This document shows, piece after piece, positions 40,011 through 49,860 of a DNA stretch of 55,173 bases (its first letter is position 1; each line of letters opens with the position of its first letter). The position numbers and the translations under genes are program-made. Source of the DNA: Sphaerochaeta sp. Phil3 (GTDB lineage: Bacteria; Spirochaetota; Spirochaetia; Sphaerochaetales; Sphaerochaetaceae); the NCBI GenBank assembly GCA_001940825.1, contig MSGT01000031.1, positions 1 through 55,173 of the forward strand, written 5' to 3'. Under the pieces are notes generated by a model that was not told where the DNA came from, searched no databases, and saw only the letters and a list, made by a program, of their open reading frames with translations.

Positions 40011-42145
40011 ATATCGTGTTGTTCCTCCGTCACTATGGTGGTGCAATTCCTGCACAGCACTTTGTAGCATCTGCCGTTCTGGCTTATGCGGTAAGTGCTG
40101 TTCTTTGAGCATCCAGCACATGAAAGCCCTTTGTTCAATGGTCCAAGGCTGTTGTGTCTGAGACATACCCTGCTTACGAAAAGCGGCACTTTGAAGTCGT
40201 CCCCAACGTATGTGAACGGGGTGTCCTTCCTCGTTTCATACGAGCCAATGAGGTTTGGAAGCCGTTGTGCAAGCTCTTCGTAGGCAAGACGATTGTAGGT
40301 GTAGAGGAAGAAATCGGCGAAGACCTTGGTTTCCGGATGCCTTTTCGCCCACTCGATCTGTGCCACGTTGTTGAGCCCCACTATGATGTGCGGGTGCGCC
40401 TCCACGATGCCGTCCAACTTCTTGAAATACTCCTCTTCGTCGAACATGAGGGGTGACAGCGACATGAACTCCGCTTTCGATCCATTGGGGTCGTCTATCT
40501 TGACGATTTCATCCCATAGACCGATATCTCTGCGCTTGGGAAGCGTTGCTGTAGCTTTTTTCGAAGTTTGTTCAAATGAAGTTTCGAGCGAGTGCTCGAA
40601 CCTGTTGTCCAAGTCCTCGTAGAAAGCTCTTCGTATGCGCTTGAGAAGGGAAAGAGGAAGGAATGGGTTCTGTATGCCGCTTTCGTTCTTTAGGGAAAGG
40701 TTTCCAAGTGAGAACAGACTCTTGTCCGATGCCTCGAAGATTCCTTTGATCTGCGTCCTAGCATCCGTTGGATTCTTGGCTTCCTGAAGGGGATCCGTTT
40801 CGTAGATTTGGCCGTTGATTTCCAATGACTGCGGAAGGATTCGTATGTCTATATCGATTGGTTCTTTGTAGAGAGGGATGCTCTCGTTGAGAAGAGGGAG
40901 GTTCTGGTTGTGCCTTGAGGTGCACCAAACAGTGGTTCCAAAGCCCGGCCTTTTGGAGAATTCCTGCGAGGGGAAGTTTACCGTTGCGGTTTCGCCTTCG
41001 CTTATGAATGAGCGTCCACCCTCTATGAACGATAGTCCAAAACCAGCGCTTTCGTTGTTTTTTTCACCTTGCGATATCACAAGTAGGCCATCACGCAAGG
41101 CAACGGGTTTTTCGAATCTAATGACCGCTTTGTTGTTGAGGACCCGCTCTATGGTTCCTACCCTTATTCCTCTATGAGAAGGATAGTCCGTGCATGTCAT
41201 GGTGTCTTTTTGTGTTTTGAAGAAGCCTGTGGTCGTCTCCCTTGAGAACGATGTCTGCATACATTCCTTTGCGTGTTCGACTTCTTCGTCTTCTTCGCTT
41301 TTGCCGCTCAGCAGCAGCGAATAGTAGCGTGCGCACCAATAGACGTATTCCGGTCCCTTCATGCGTCCCTCTATCTTTAGGGAGTCTATCCCAATCCTTG
41401 CATACTCTTTGACAAGCTCTCCAAGGCAAAGGTCCTTCATGCTGAAAAGCCAGCTGTTCGTTTCGTTTTTCCCGGAGCCTCTCCCGTTGTTCGTACACGC
41501 TTCTTCGCAAGAGAACCATGTCCTGCATATTTGGGCGCAGGCTCCACGGTTGGCGCTGCGTCCTGTAATGCACTCGCTTGCCATGCATAGTCCTGAAAAC
41601 CCGTAGCACAGCGCTCCATGTACAAACACCTTGAGTTCCACGTCCGGACAGGCCTTCCTTATTCTCTCCACCTCGTTAAAGGATAGCTCCCTTGAGAGGA
41701 CGATCCTTGTGAACCCCATCTTTTGAAGTTCCTTCACGCCTTGTATCGTATGGACTGCAAGTTGGGTGGAACCGTGCAGCGGAAGTGTTGGGAAGCTCTC
41801 CCTAATTAGGCGCGCTATCCCCAAATCCTGGACTATTACCCCGTCCGGCTTCAGGTACTCAAGCTGTCTGAGGAGTTTTTCCACCTCTGGGAGCTCTTCG
41901 TCCGTGACAAGTGTGTTGAGGGTTATATAGAACTTCTTGTTCTGCGACATGCAAAGTTGCTTGAGCTTTCTGACATCCTCGAACGTGAAGTTCACTGCCC
42001 CCTTGCGGGCTGAGAACTCCTTGAGTCCTAGGTATACGGCGTCTGCACCGCCTTTGAACGCATAGAGCGCACACTGCAACGAGCCCGCCGGAAGCGCCAG
42101 CTCAGGTCTGTTTTTGCTGTTCGATTGCGGGTTCTTGCCTTCCAT
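40007..42145 (-). CDS. U32 family peptidase (RlhA/TrhP-like, with extra C-terminal Cys cluster)
   Basis: 712 residues. ELALPAGSLQCALYAFKGGADAVYLG and FVHGALCYGFSGLCMASECI ... GACAQICR provide the four-Cys Fe-S site of U32 proteins. DSLKIEGRMKGPEYV and the central DUF3656-like region follow. U32 members act in tRNA or rRNA hydroxylation (TrhP, RlhA) with prephenate-dependent chemistry, or as collagenase-like proteins; which one applies is not decided. The C-terminal 50 residues add a CxxC and CRNC cluster that may bind Zn or another Fe-S. AAGGAG precedes the ATG. Confidence 0.88.
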   Translation of the reverse strand: MEGKNPQSNSKNRPELALPAGSLQCALYAFKGGADAVYLGLKEFSARKGAVNFTFEDVRKLKQLCMSQNKKFYITLNTLVTDEELPEVEKLLRQLEYLKPDGVIVQDLGIARLIRESFPTLPLHGSTQLAVHTIQGVKELQKMGFTRIVLSRELSFNEVERIRKACPDVELKVFVHGALCYGFSGLCMASECITGRSANRGACAQICRTWFSCEEACTNNGRGSGKNETNSWLFSMKDLCLGELVKEYARIGIDSLKIEGRMKGPEYVYWCARYYSLLLSGKSEEDEEVEHAKECMQTSFSRETTTGFFKTQKDTMTCTDYPSHRGIRVGTIERVLNNKAVIRFEKPVALRDGLLVISQGEKNNESAGFGLSFIEGGRSFISEGETATVNFPSQEFSKRPGFGTTVWCTSRHNQNLPLLNESIPLYKEPIDIDIRILPQSLEINGQIYETDPLQEAKNPTDARTQIKGIFEASDKSLFSLGNLSLKNESGIQNPFLPLSLLKRIRRAFYEDLDNRFEHSLETSFEQTSKKATATLPKRRDIGLWDEIVKIDDPNGSKAEFMSLSPLMFDEEEYFKKLDGIVEAHPHIIVGLNNVAQIEWAKRHPETKVFADFFLYTYNRLAYEELAQRLPNLIGSYETRKDTPFTYVGDDFKVPLFVSRVCLRHNSLGPLNKGLSCAGCSKNSTYRISQNGRCYKVLCRNCTTIVTEEQHDI

Positions 42146-42170
42146 ATACGCTCCTTGTGTTTGTGTTGGA

Positions 42171-42176
42171 TTGTAT
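42171..42176 (-). promoter_or_regulatory. Extended -10 of the U32-symporter operon
   Basis: Minus strand TGATACAAT, an extended -10 (TGN before TACAAT). Its -35 is weak, which is usual for extended sites. The gap 42177-42357 upstream of pckG shows no convincing promoter match. Confidence 0.45.
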
Positions 42177-42357
42177 CACATAGTTGTGTTCATTTCTTGG
42201 CTTAATTCAATGAAATCGGTCTTTATGCGCAGGTTTTGTTATCAATGCGTCGCCAAGAGCGATTCTTGCTTGAATATGGGGTGAAAATTCATTACATTTC
42301 AAGTATAGGCTTTGTTTACAAGGGCTTTGCCTGTAAGCCCATAAGGAGAAAATCTTA

Positions 42358-44184
42358 ATGACAGTCAACGAAATCAAACATGCTGGCCTTAAGAAGTGGA
42401 TCGAGGACTTTGCGGCTCTTACAACCCCAAACGCAATCCACGTCTGCAGCGGCACAAAGGAAGAGTATGACGCATTGATCAACCAGATGGTTGAAAGCGG
42501 TCTCGCAACACGTCTGAACCCCGAGAAGAAACCTCACAGCGTCCTCTTCCGCTCGGATCCATCGGACGTAGCCCGTGTTGAGAAGAGGACCTATATAGCC
42601 AGTCTCAAGCAGGAGGATGCGGGTCCAACCAACAACTGGATTGAGCCACATGAGCTCAAGAAGACGATGACCGCCCTCTACAAGGGCTGCATGAAGGGTC
42701 GCACCCTCTATGTGATTCCGTTCTCTATGGGTCCTGTCGGCTCTGGATTCTCAAAGATTGGCGTTGAGCTCACAGATAGCGAATATGTCGTCTGCAACAT
42801 GATCATCATGACACGTGTTGGCTACAACGTACTCGATCAGCTTGGAACGGACGGTGCATTCGTACCTTGCTACCACTCCGTTGGAAAGCCTCTTGCTGAA
42901 GGCGAGTTCGACCACGGTGTATGGCCATGTGCAGACATGGAGCACAAGTACATTGCACACTTCCCTGAGACAAGGGAGATCTGGTCGTTTGGTTCCGGTT
43001 ACGGTGGAAACGCCCTCCTTGGAAAGAAGTGCCTTGCTCTTAGAATCGCAACCGTCCTTGCAAGGGACGAAGGCTGGCTTGCAGAGCACATGCTCATCCT
43101 CAAGCTCACCAACCCAGAAGGCAAGGTCCGCTATATCACAGCTGCATTCCCAAGTGCATGTGGAAAGACCAACCTGGCTATGCTCATTCCTACAATCCCA
43201 GGCTGGAAGGTCGAAACCCTTTCCGATGACATTGCTTGGCTCCGCTACGGCAAGGATGGAAGACTCTATGCCATGGCGGTCGAGACAGGCTTCTTTGGTG
43301 TTGCACCTGGTACATCTGCAAAGAGCAACTACAACGCTCTTGCTGCAGCTTCCAAGAACACGATCTTCACGAACGTCGCCCTCACAGAGGATGGAGACGT
43401 ATGGTGGGAAGGAATTGGATACGATGCTCCTGGCAAGCTCATCGACTGGCACGGAAACGAATGGATCCAGAACAAGGAAGACAAGGAGCAGAAACCAGCC
43501 GCACATCCAAATTCGAGATTCACAGCTCCTGCAAACCAGTGTCCTACACTTGCAAAGGAATGGGACGACCCACACGGAGTTCCAGTATCTGCAATCCTCT
43601 TTGGTGGAAGACGTCCAAGCACAATCCCATTGGTGCACATGGCAAGGAACTGGACCCATGGAACATTCCTTGGTTCAATCGTTGGTTCGGAAGTCACAGC
43701 AGCTACGCTTGACGTTGCAAGCGGCATAAGACGTGACCCAATGGCAATGAAGCCGTTCATTGGCTACAACGCAGGCGACTACTTCAAGCACTGGCTCGAT
43801 GTTGGCAAGGCTGCCAAGGATCAAAGCCTCCTTCCAAAGATCTTCTATGTCAACTGGTTCCGCAAGACTCCAGAAGGCAAGTGGCTCTGGCCAGGCTACG
43901 GTGACAACAGCCGTGTCCTCAAGTGGATTTTCGAGTGTTGCGACGGTGTTGCAAAGACGGTCGATACTCCAATTGGTATCATGCCTACAGTCGATGCAAT
44001 CGACAGACCTGAGGGCGTAACAGAAGAAGACATGAAGCAGCTTCTCGCTGTCGATGTCGATGGTTGGCTCAAGGAAGTCGATGACATCCGCAACAACTAC
44101 TATCCACAGTTCGGCGACAAGCTTCCTAAGGAGCTTTCAGACATGCTTGACACCCTCGAGGCAAACCTCAAGGCTGCAAAGTAA
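42358..44184 (+). CDS. pckG: Phosphoenolpyruvate carboxykinase (GTP)
   Basis: 608 residues. YVIPFSMGPVGSGFSKIGVE, FPSACGKTNLAMLIP (P-loop with the catalytic Cys), LSDDIAWLRYG and GDVWWEGIGYDAP are hallmarks of the GTP-dependent class. RRPSTIPLVHMARNW and YNAGDYFKHWL complete the active site. In fermenting bacteria it often runs in the carboxylating direction (PEP to oxaloacetate, toward succinate) and otherwise in gluconeogenesis. AAGGAG precedes the ATG, and a strong terminator follows. Codon use is strongly biased to C- and A-ending codons, indicating high expression. Confidence 0.96.
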   Translation: MTVNEIKHAGLKKWIEDFAALTTPNAIHVCSGTKEEYDALINQMVESGLATRLNPEKKPHSVLFRSDPSDVARVEKRTYIASLKQEDAGPTNNWIEPHELKKTMTALYKGCMKGRTLYVIPFSMGPVGSGFSKIGVELTDSEYVVCNMIIMTRVGYNVLDQLGTDGAFVPCYHSVGKPLAEGEFDHGVWPCADMEHKYIAHFPETREIWSFGSGYGGNALLGKKCLALRIATVLARDEGWLAEHMLILKLTNPEGKVRYITAAFPSACGKTNLAMLIPTIPGWKVETLSDDIAWLRYGKDGRLYAMAVETGFFGVAPGTSAKSNYNALAAASKNTIFTNVALTEDGDVWWEGIGYDAPGKLIDWHGNEWIQNKEDKEQKPAAHPNSRFTAPANQCPTLAKEWDDPHGVPVSAILFGGRRPSTIPLVHMARNWTHGTFLGSIVGSEVTAATLDVASGIRRDPMAMKPFIGYNAGDYFKHWLDVGKAAKDQSLLPKIFYVNWFRKTPEGKWLWPGYGDNSRVLKWIFECCDGVAKTVDTPIGIMPTVDAIDRPEGVTEEDMKQLLAVDVDGWLKEVDDIRNNYYPQFGDKLPKELSDMLDTLEANLKAAK

Positions 44185-44210
44185 GCCAACTGATTCATTG
44201 GAATTCATTC

Positions 44211-44242
44211 AGGGCCGCCTGCAAAGGGCGGCTCTGTTTTTT
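44211..44242 (+). terminator. Rho-independent terminator of pckG
   Basis: AGGGCCGCC (44211-44219) pairs with GGCGGCTCT (44227-44235), with one G-U pair, followed by TTTTTT at 44237-44242. Confidence 0.9.
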
Positions 44243-44250
44243 ATATGTTC

Positions 44251-44377
44251 TTGTTTCCTTGAACTTTCTTGTCTCTCTAGGAGTCTCAGCCTCTCTGGAC
44301 GGTCTAGGCTTTCTAGTCCCTCTAGCCAATCTAGCCTATCTGGACGGTCTAGCCGCTCTCGCCGTTCCAAAGCGGTC
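44251..44377. repeat. Degenerate 9-bp tandem repeat tract C1
   Basis: Twelve uninterrupted 9-bp steps from 44260 to 44367, flanked by partial units, with consensus TAGCCNNTC. Two units (TGGACGGTC at 44296 and 44341) are identical 45 bp apart. This is the longest and most regular tract of its kind in the window. It lies directly after the pckG terminator. Read as protein it gives a Ser/Arg-rich tripeptide pattern, but there is no gene start. Confidence 0.75.
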
Positions 44378-44420
44378 TAACTTGGAATTCCGGCATTCAA
44401 AAATCCAATAATTGTAAGCT

Positions 44421-44501
44421 TTTTGTAGCGATGGTGAGCGTGGTGAGCTTTGTTGTTGTGGTGGGTATGGTGAGCATTGTGAGCTTGGTCGCAGTGGTCA
44501 T
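44421..44501 (+). repeat. Degenerate 9-bp tandem repeat tract C2 with shared core
   Basis: Starts with TTTTGTAGCGATGGTGAG, identical to 9893-9910, followed by 9-bp units of the form NNTGGTGAG through to 44501. Units at 44466 (TATGGTGAG) and 44475 (CATTGTGAG) are also found in tract A2. Confidence 0.7.
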
Positions 44502-44525
44502 GCTTATCCTTTCACTTCAATTCCT

Positions 44526-44555
44526 TTGCCTCCCATGCTGTGTTTGGGTTATACT
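44526..44555 (+). promoter_or_regulatory. Putative promoter of the dCMP deaminase-PfkB genes
   Basis: TTGCCT (44526-44531), 18-bp spacer, TATACT (44550-44555). The predicted leader contains three 8-bp tandem units (ACATATCT, ACATATAG, ACATATCG at 44566-44589) before the AGGAGG ribosome site. Confidence 0.5.
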
Positions 44556-44606
44556 TGCGGTACGTACATATCTACATATAGACATATCGGCTAGGAGGCG
44601 TGCACT

Positions 44607-45143
44607 ATGGGCGAAGTTTGCAACACGACTTGCTGCAACGCAAGCAACACGAGTAATACGGGCAATACTAAAAGAACCGACTATATCTCATGGGACGAAT
44701 ACTTCATGAGCGTGGCTGTCTTGTCTTCCTTGAGAAGCAAGGATCCAAACACAAGGGTTGGAGCCTGCATCGTAAATGCTGACAGGAAGATAGTTGGAAC
44801 CGGATACAACGGCTTCCCAATAGGATGCAGTGACGATGACCTTCCTTGGGGAAGGGAAGGCGACCATCTTGATACAAAGTATCCGTATGTTTGCCATGCA
44901 GAACTCAACGCAATACTCAACAGCATTTCCAGAGACCTCAGGGGCTGTACCCTCTATGTTGTAATGTTCCCTTGCAATGAATGTGCAAAGGCCATAATCC
45001 AAAGCGGCATAAAGGAAGTCGTCTACATGGAGAACAAATATCCTGAGTCTGACAGCGTGAAGGCCTCTCTTAGGATGCTTACCCAAGCAGGAGTCGCCAT
45101 TCGGCATTTTGCAAAGGACGAAGTCCTGGAGATACACATTTGA
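44607..45143 (+). CDS. Deoxycytidylate (dCMP) deaminase, ComEB-like
   Basis: 178 residues. [30 protein letters not shown] starts the deaminase domain; CHAELNAI and PCNECAK supply the Zn-binding His/Cys and the catalytic Glu. The enzyme makes dUMP for thymidylate synthase, linking it to the thyA-folA cluster 20 kb away. The first 25 residues are an unusual Asn/Thr/Cys-rich lead with a [12 protein letters not shown] pattern, encoded by 9-base repeats (44637-44672). AGGAGG upstream fixes the start. The stop TGA overlaps the next ATG by one base. Confidence 0.92.
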   Translation: MGEVCNTTCCNASNTSNTGNTKRTDYISWDEYFMSVAVLSSLRSKDPNTRVGACIVNADRKIVGTGYNGFPIGCSDDDLPWGREGDHLDTKYPYVCHAELNAILNSISRDLRGCTLYVVMFPCNECAKAIIQSGIKEVVYMENKYPESDSVKASLRMLTQAGVAIRHFAKDEVLEIHI

Positions 45144-46111
45144 TGGATTTTCGCAGGGAGCCTTGTTTGGACAAGGAGCCTTCAAAGAACAGATTCCTCA
45201 TTGTAAGTCTCAATCCTACCTATCAGGTCATTGTAGGATACGGGCGATTGAACGAAGGCCATGTGAACCGCACGGACAGGTGGTGCAACGGGTTCTCCGG
45301 CAAAGGCTTCAATGTTGCTCGAAAGCTTGCAGATCTTGGAGCCAGGGCTGTGCTTCTAACCCACATGAACCCAGCACGCATAGAGGAATGCAGAACTGAG
45401 GCGAGAGCACTTGGTTTTGAAGTGGACTGCGTGTCTGACCCAAGTCCTATAAGGACATGCGTCACAATCCTTCAGAACCGTCGAAGGGGAAGCTCCAAAG
45501 AAAAATGCACCATTCCATTCGATGTCTCTGAATCCATGACAACGACCGAGCTTGTGGAAAACTCCCCTCCAATAGAGGGCGACGATACACAAGCAAAAGT
45601 CCTTGGTGAGTATGAAAGGCTACTTGATGCATCCGACTGTGTGATAATCACAGGAACAAGAAGCTTTGGCTACGATTCCAATATCTATGCAAATATGACC
45701 GCAATGGCTAGACGGGCTGAAAAATATACCATCCTTGATATAAAAGGGCAGGATTTGCTTCGCTGCTTGTCCAATGAAGAAAAGCTCCTTCCAAATCTCA
45801 TAAAGCCAAACATGGAGGAGTTCCTTCAGACCTTTGGATGTGAAGAAGATCCTGTCGCAGTGCTTGAAAGGCTCAATTGCAACGCTGTGATAACGAACGG
45901 TTCCAAAGGATGCTTCGTCTATGACTCAAAGAGCAGGGAAGGTCTTGTCCATATAGGATCCCTTAGAGTAAAACCGCACAACACGACGGGGTGCGGCGAT
46001 GCCTTCACCGCTGGTCTTGCGTATTCGCTGATGAGGGGCTGTGCCCTATTGGCAGCCTGCCACGAAGGGGCCATGGCAGGAGCGGCCAAGGCTCAGGAAA
46101 AACCTATCTGA
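45143..46111 (+). CDS. PfkB-family sugar kinase (1-phosphofructokinase/tagatose-6-P kinase-like)
   Basis: 322 residues. IVSLNPTYQVIV at residue 20 and GKGFNVARKLADLGA form the substrate-binding start of the FruK/LacC group. LIKPNMEEF and the anion-hole motif NTTGCGDAFTAGLAYS with catalytic Asp complete it. The likely activity is phosphorylation of fructose-1-phosphate, tagatose-6-phosphate or a related sugar phosphate. The ATG overlaps the dCMP deaminase stop (TGATG) without its own clear ribosome site. The last 8 bases overlap the 3' end of araA on the other strand. Confidence 0.88.
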   Translation: MDFRREPCLDKEPSKNRFLIVSLNPTYQVIVGYGRLNEGHVNRTDRWCNGFSGKGFNVARKLADLGARAVLLTHMNPARIEECRTEARALGFEVDCVSDPSPIRTCVTILQNRRRGSSKEKCTIPFDVSESMTTTELVENSPPIEGDDTQAKVLGEYERLLDASDCVIITGTRSFGYDSNIYANMTAMARRAEKYTILDIKGQDLLRCLSNEEKLLPNLIKPNMEEFLQTFGCEEDPVAVLERLNCNAVITNGSKGCFVYDSKSREGLVHIGSLRVKPHNTTGCGDAFTAGLAYSLMRGCALLAACHEGAMAGAAKAQEKPI

Positions 46112-47567
46112 ATCTCCATACTATGTCGTTTACAAGAAGTTCCCGTTCAAGGGTCGCTTGGTTTGTGTTTGTATCGATATGTACGAATTCGATGTCCATG
46201 ATACGAGCCCAGTCGCACAGCATGGAGGCATCTACATCGTAGCTTAGTACCGTGTGGTGGGATCCTCCTGCAGTAATCCAGCACTCAAGGCCGTCTGTAA
46301 GGTTTGGCAGGGCTTTCCACATTACCCTTGCGACAGGAAGGTTTGGCATGTTCATTATTGGCTTGACGGCTTCAATGTCTTGGACGATGAGCCTTAGCCT
46401 TCCACCCATATCTACAAGCGAGACGACGACAGCTTTGCCCTCCTTTCCATTGAAAACCAATCTTGCAGGATCCTTTCTATTCATTCCAATCCCAAGATGG
46501 TGGGTCTCTATCCTTGGCCTGTCTGCGGCAATTGAGGGACAAACCTCAAGCATGTGTGAGCCAAGAGAGTATTCCCGGCCTTTTTCAAGGTGATAAGTAT
46601 AGTCCTCCATGAATGCAGATGCTCCGTTCTCTCCTTTCCCCATTGCCTTTATGATCGCCGTCATTGCGGAGACCTTCCAATCTCCTTCACCTCCGTAACC
46701 ATATCCAAGAGACATGAGGTGTTGGGAGGCAAGACCGGGAAGCTGTTCCATCCCATATAAATCCTGGAAAGTGTTCGTGAACGCACCGCAGCCCTCCCTT
46801 TCCATCATGCGCCTTATGGCGATTTCCTCTCTTGCCTGGTATCTGATGGCTTCGACATCGTCTGTGGCTATCAGGTATAGCTTCTTGTATTCCTCGAACA
46901 GGGCATCGATATCGGATTCCAAGACTCGGGACATTTCCTCTACAAGATCTCCAACGGCCCATGTGTTGACTTCCCAGCCAAGTTTTCTCTGTACTTCGAC
47001 CTTGTCCCCTTCAGTGACTGCGACATCCCGCATGTTGTCTCCAAAGCGCATTACTCTCATGGTCCTTGAAACCTGTACACCAACACATACCCTCATCCAT
47101 GATGCAAGCCTGCTTTGGACATCTTCGTCTTTCCAGTATCCTGCTATGACCTTGCGGGCCAAGCCAAGCCTTGCAGCAATGAAACCATGCTCCCTGTCTC
47201 CGTGCGCCGCTTGGTTGAGGTTCATGAAGTCCATGTCTATCTCTTCGTTTGGAATCTCCCTGTTGTATTGAGTGGCAAAATGGCAGTATGGCTTTTGCAG
47301 TGACTTGAGTCCTTCTATCCACATCTTGGAAGGGGAGAACGTATGGCACCATGTCACTACGCCAAGGCATTCATCCATGTAGTTGGCTTCCTTGACTATC
47401 CTTGAAATCTCCGACGATGACTTTGCCGTCACCTTGTAGACCAAAGGGTAGGGGAGAACCTTTGAAAGCTCTTTTGCCATCTCTTTGGCCCTTTCATCGA
47501 CTGTTCTAAGTACGTCTTCTCCATATAGCGATTGTGAACCTACAACAAACCAGAATTCCTTTTTCAT
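46104..47567 (-). CDS. araA: L-arabinose isomerase
   Basis: 487 residues. [17 protein letters not shown] is the family start. The Mn ligands can be placed: Glu in GGEGDWK, Glu in FMEDYTYHL, His in [10 protein letters not shown] and His in GGSHHTVLS. It converts L-arabinose to L-ribulose in the cytosol. The start overlaps the araD stop by ATGA, with AGGAGGTG upstream. It is the last gene of araB-araD-araA and ends in an 8-base overlap with the convergent kinase gene, with no terminator in between. Confidence 0.96.
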   Translation of the reverse strand: MKKEFWFVVGSQSLYGEDVLRTVDERAKEMAKELSKVLPYPLVYKVTAKSSSEISRIVKEANYMDECLGVVTWCHTFSPSKMWIEGLKSLQKPYCHFATQYNREIPNEEIDMDFMNLNQAAHGDREHGFIAARLGLARKVIAGYWKDEDVQSRLASWMRVCVGVQVSRTMRVMRFGDNMRDVAVTEGDKVEVQRKLGWEVNTWAVGDLVEEMSRVLESDIDALFEEYKKLYLIATDDVEAIRYQAREEIAIRRMMEREGCGAFTNTFQDLYGMEQLPGLASQHLMSLGYGYGGEGDWKVSAMTAIIKAMGKGENGASAFMEDYTYHLEKGREYSLGSHMLEVCPSIAADRPRIETHHLGIGMNRKDPARLVFNGKEGKAVVVSLVDMGGRLRLIVQDIEAVKPIMNMPNLPVARVMWKALPNLTDGLECWITAGGSHHTVLSYDVDASMLCDWARIMDIEFVHIDTNTNQATLERELLVNDIVWRFR

Positions 47568-48277
47568 TCTTTCACCTCCTGTCCATGGTTGGGTTGTCCG
47601 TAATAGGCATTGGCCCCATGTTTGCGATAATAGTGTCGGTCAAGCAAATATTGCTCTACGGATGGTGTACCCCCATTGATTTGCTTTGTGTGTAGTGCCA
47701 TGAAGGCGACCTCTTCAAGAACTGCAGCGTTGTGGACCGCATCGAAGGAGTCCCTTCCCCAGGCAAACGGCCCGTGGTTCCTTACAAGCACCGCTGGAAC
47801 GGACAAGGGGTCTGTTTCCTTGAATGTCTCTGCAATGACAAGACCTGTGTTCTTTTCATACTCGCCTTGGATTTCATTCTTGGTAAGGCTTCTTGTACAA
47901 GGAATCGTGCCATAGAAGTAGTCCGCATGGGTCGTTCCAAAGGCCGATATCCCTGTGCCTGCTTGTGCGAATGAAGTAGCCCAACGTGAGTGCGTGTGGA
48001 CTATCCCTCCAATGCTTGGAAAGGCTTTATATAGTTCAAGATGCGTTGGAGTATCGGATGATGGTCTAAGCCTTCCTTCAACCACTTTTCCCTCAAGATC
48101 TACAATGACAATGTCATCTGCAGTCATATCCTCGTAGCACACACCTGATGGCTTTATTGCAACCAAGCTGTTTTTTCTATCTATTTCCGATACGTTTCCC
48201 CATGTGAAAGTCACAAGGGAGTACTTTGGAAGGAGCTGGTTCGCTTCAAGAACCTTTTCCTTTAAATCGTCAAGCAT
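47564..48277 (-). CDS. araD: L-ribulose-5-phosphate 4-epimerase
   Basis: 237 residues, class II aldolase fold. [10 protein letters not shown] and [11 protein letters not shown] bind phosphate, [15 protein letters not shown] holds the catalytic Asp, HTHSRWAT gives the two Zn His, and [11 protein letters not shown] the third. The product D-xylulose-5-phosphate enters the pentose phosphate pathway. Starts one base after the araB stop. Confidence 0.95.
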   Translation of the reverse strand: MLDDLKEKVLEANQLLPKYSLVTFTWGNVSEIDRKNSLVAIKPSGVCYEDMTADDIVIVDLEGKVVEGRLRPSSDTPTHLELYKAFPSIGGIVHTHSRWATSFAQAGTGISAFGTTHADYFYGTIPCTRSLTKNEIQGEYEKNTGLVIAETFKETDPLSVPAVLVRNHGPFAWGRDSFDAVHNAAVLEEVAFMALHTKQINGGTPSVEQYLLDRHYYRKHGANAYYGQPNHGQEVKE

Positions 48278-48278
48278 T

Positions 48279-49841
48279 TCAGAACACCTCCACGGCTTTT
48301 CTTTCTACTTCCAGCAGTCTCTTATAGTTGGCGATAAAGGCATCGAAGCCTGAAAACTCAGAGGCATCGGCCTTGATTGTGGATACCTCCATGCCAATAT
48401 AGACCTTGTCTTCCAGGTAGGATGCCAGGCTCTCGCCCTCGTTCCATAGCATGAAGGCGCAGAGCAGCGCCATTCCATAAGGGCCTCCTTCTCCTGCGGT
48501 TTCCATTGAGGACACAGGAACACCCAGTGCGGCCGACAGCATCCGTTGGCCCGCCATGCCGGTCTTGAAGAAGCCTCCGTGTGCAAGGATTCGATTTATT
48601 CTTATGTTCTCCACTTTGAGTACGTCCATTCCAATCTTGAGAGTGGATAGTGCGGAGTACAGATGGCATCTCATGAAGTTTGCAACGGACATTCGGCTTT
48701 CCGTTGGATGCAGGAACATTGGAAGACCTCTGTCGAAGTCTGTAACCCCCTCGCCCGAGTGGTAGTTGCAGCTCAGAAGTCCTCCGCAGTCCGGTTCTCC
48801 TTCAAGGGCTATGCCATATAGTTTCGAAAAGAGTTCGTCTTTTGGAATGTCCATTCCAAATTCCTTCGCAAAGTCTCCAAAAAGCCCTATCCAGTTGTCT
48901 ATGTCCGTCGTGCAGTTGTTGCAATGGACCATTGCAACAGCCTCCCCTGACGGAGTAGTGACAAGATCCAGCTCCCTGTGCCTTCCAGGAATATGGTCGA
49001 GAACTACCATTGCGAAGTCGCTTGTGCCTGCGCTCACGTTGCCTGTGTATACTGCAACCGAGTTGGTCGCAACCATGCCGGTACCTGCATCGCCTTCAGG
49101 AGGAGCCATTCTGATTCCACTTTCAAACTCCCCTGTTGGGTCGATTATGAGAGATCCTTCGCTTGTAAGGAATCCTGCATCATCCCCTGCCTTGAGTACC
49201 TTTGGAAGTACGGAATCCAACTTGAGCTTCAGTCCCTTTTTCGACAGAAGGGCGTTGAATTTTCCTTCCATCTTTCTATCGTACGTGATTGTTGTACTGT
49301 CTATTGGAAACATGCCTGAGGCATCGCCAACACCGGACACGAAGCATCCCGTCAAAAGATAATGTACATAGGATGCAAGTGTGGCGACCTTTGAAACCAT
49401 TGGCACGTGTTCTTCGTTGTTTAGGACTGCTTGGTAAAGGTGTGCCACTGACCATCTTTGTGGTATGTTGAAATCGAACAGCTCAGTAAGCTCCGCCGCC
49501 GCCTCTCCTGTTGTCGTATTCCTCCAGGTTCTGAATGGAACAAGAAGTCTGTCATGGTCGTCCAGCGCTATGTACCCATGCATCATTGCAGATATCCCAA
49601 TGGCGCCCGTGGCGGTCAGTCTTTGGCCAAACCTTCTTTCAAAATCCATTTTCAGGTCTTTGAAGCAGGACTGAAGCCCAAAAAGCACCTCCTGCATACT
49701 GTATGTCCATATTCCATTGGATAGGGTGTTCTCCCATCCATAGCTTCCAGAGGCTATTGCATTGTGCCTTCTGTCAATCATGACAGCCTTTATCCTAGTG
49801 GATCCAAATTCTATTCCTATTGTGGTGTCTCTTAGATTCAT
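48279..49841 (-). CDS. araB: FGGY-family L-ribulokinase
   Basis: 520 residues. [17 protein letters not shown] opens the ATPase fold, [12 protein letters not shown] and FRTWRNTTT follow, and the C-terminal half has [13 protein letters not shown] and [17 protein letters not shown]. It belongs to the shorter AraB variant found in Clostridia, Bacteroidetes and Thermotoga rather than the E. coli type. Context (araD, araA, araR) supports L-ribulose as substrate. AAAAGGA lies upstream of the ATG. Confidence 0.9.
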   Translation of the reverse strand: MNLRDTTIGIEFGSTRIKAVMIDRRHNAIASGSYGWENTLSNGIWTYSMQEVLFGLQSCFKDLKMDFERRFGQRLTATGAIGISAMMHGYIALDDHDRLLVPFRTWRNTTTGEAAAELTELFDFNIPQRWSVAHLYQAVLNNEEHVPMVSKVATLASYVHYLLTGCFVSGVGDASGMFPIDSTTITYDRKMEGKFNALLSKKGLKLKLDSVLPKVLKAGDDAGFLTSEGSLIIDPTGEFESGIRMAPPEGDAGTGMVATNSVAVYTGNVSAGTSDFAMVVLDHIPGRHRELDLVTTPSGEAVAMVHCNNCTTDIDNWIGLFGDFAKEFGMDIPKDELFSKLYGIALEGEPDCGGLLSCNYHSGEGVTDFDRGLPMFLHPTESRMSVANFMRCHLYSALSTLKIGMDVLKVENIRINRILAHGGFFKTGMAGQRMLSAALGVPVSSMETAGEGGPYGMALLCAFMLWNEGESLASYLEDKVYIGMEVSTIKADASEFSGFDAFIANYKRLLEVERKAVEVF

Positions 49842-49860
49842 AGAATGCGTCCTTTTCTAC

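Noticed and set aside
40011-40166. N-terminal extension of the GPH symporter
   Set aside because: It overlaps the end of the U32 gene. Family proteins begin at MTKQDKRNLAMYPVG.
42210-42284. 24-residue frame upstream of pckG as a leader peptide
   Set aside because: No ribosome site and no attenuator hairpin between it and pckG.
42751-43729. Long frames of about 300 residues on both strands inside pckG
   Set aside because: Shadows of the strongly biased pckG coding frame. Products are low-complexity and unlike any family.
44054-44380. 108-residue plus-strand frame ending in Ser/Arg tripeptides
   Set aside because: It starts inside pckG in another frame and runs through the terminator and tract C1.
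44431-44709. 92-residue plus-strand frame of Val/Ser repeats before dCMP deaminase
   Set aside because: It is the translation of repeat tract C2 and overlaps the true gene in another frame.
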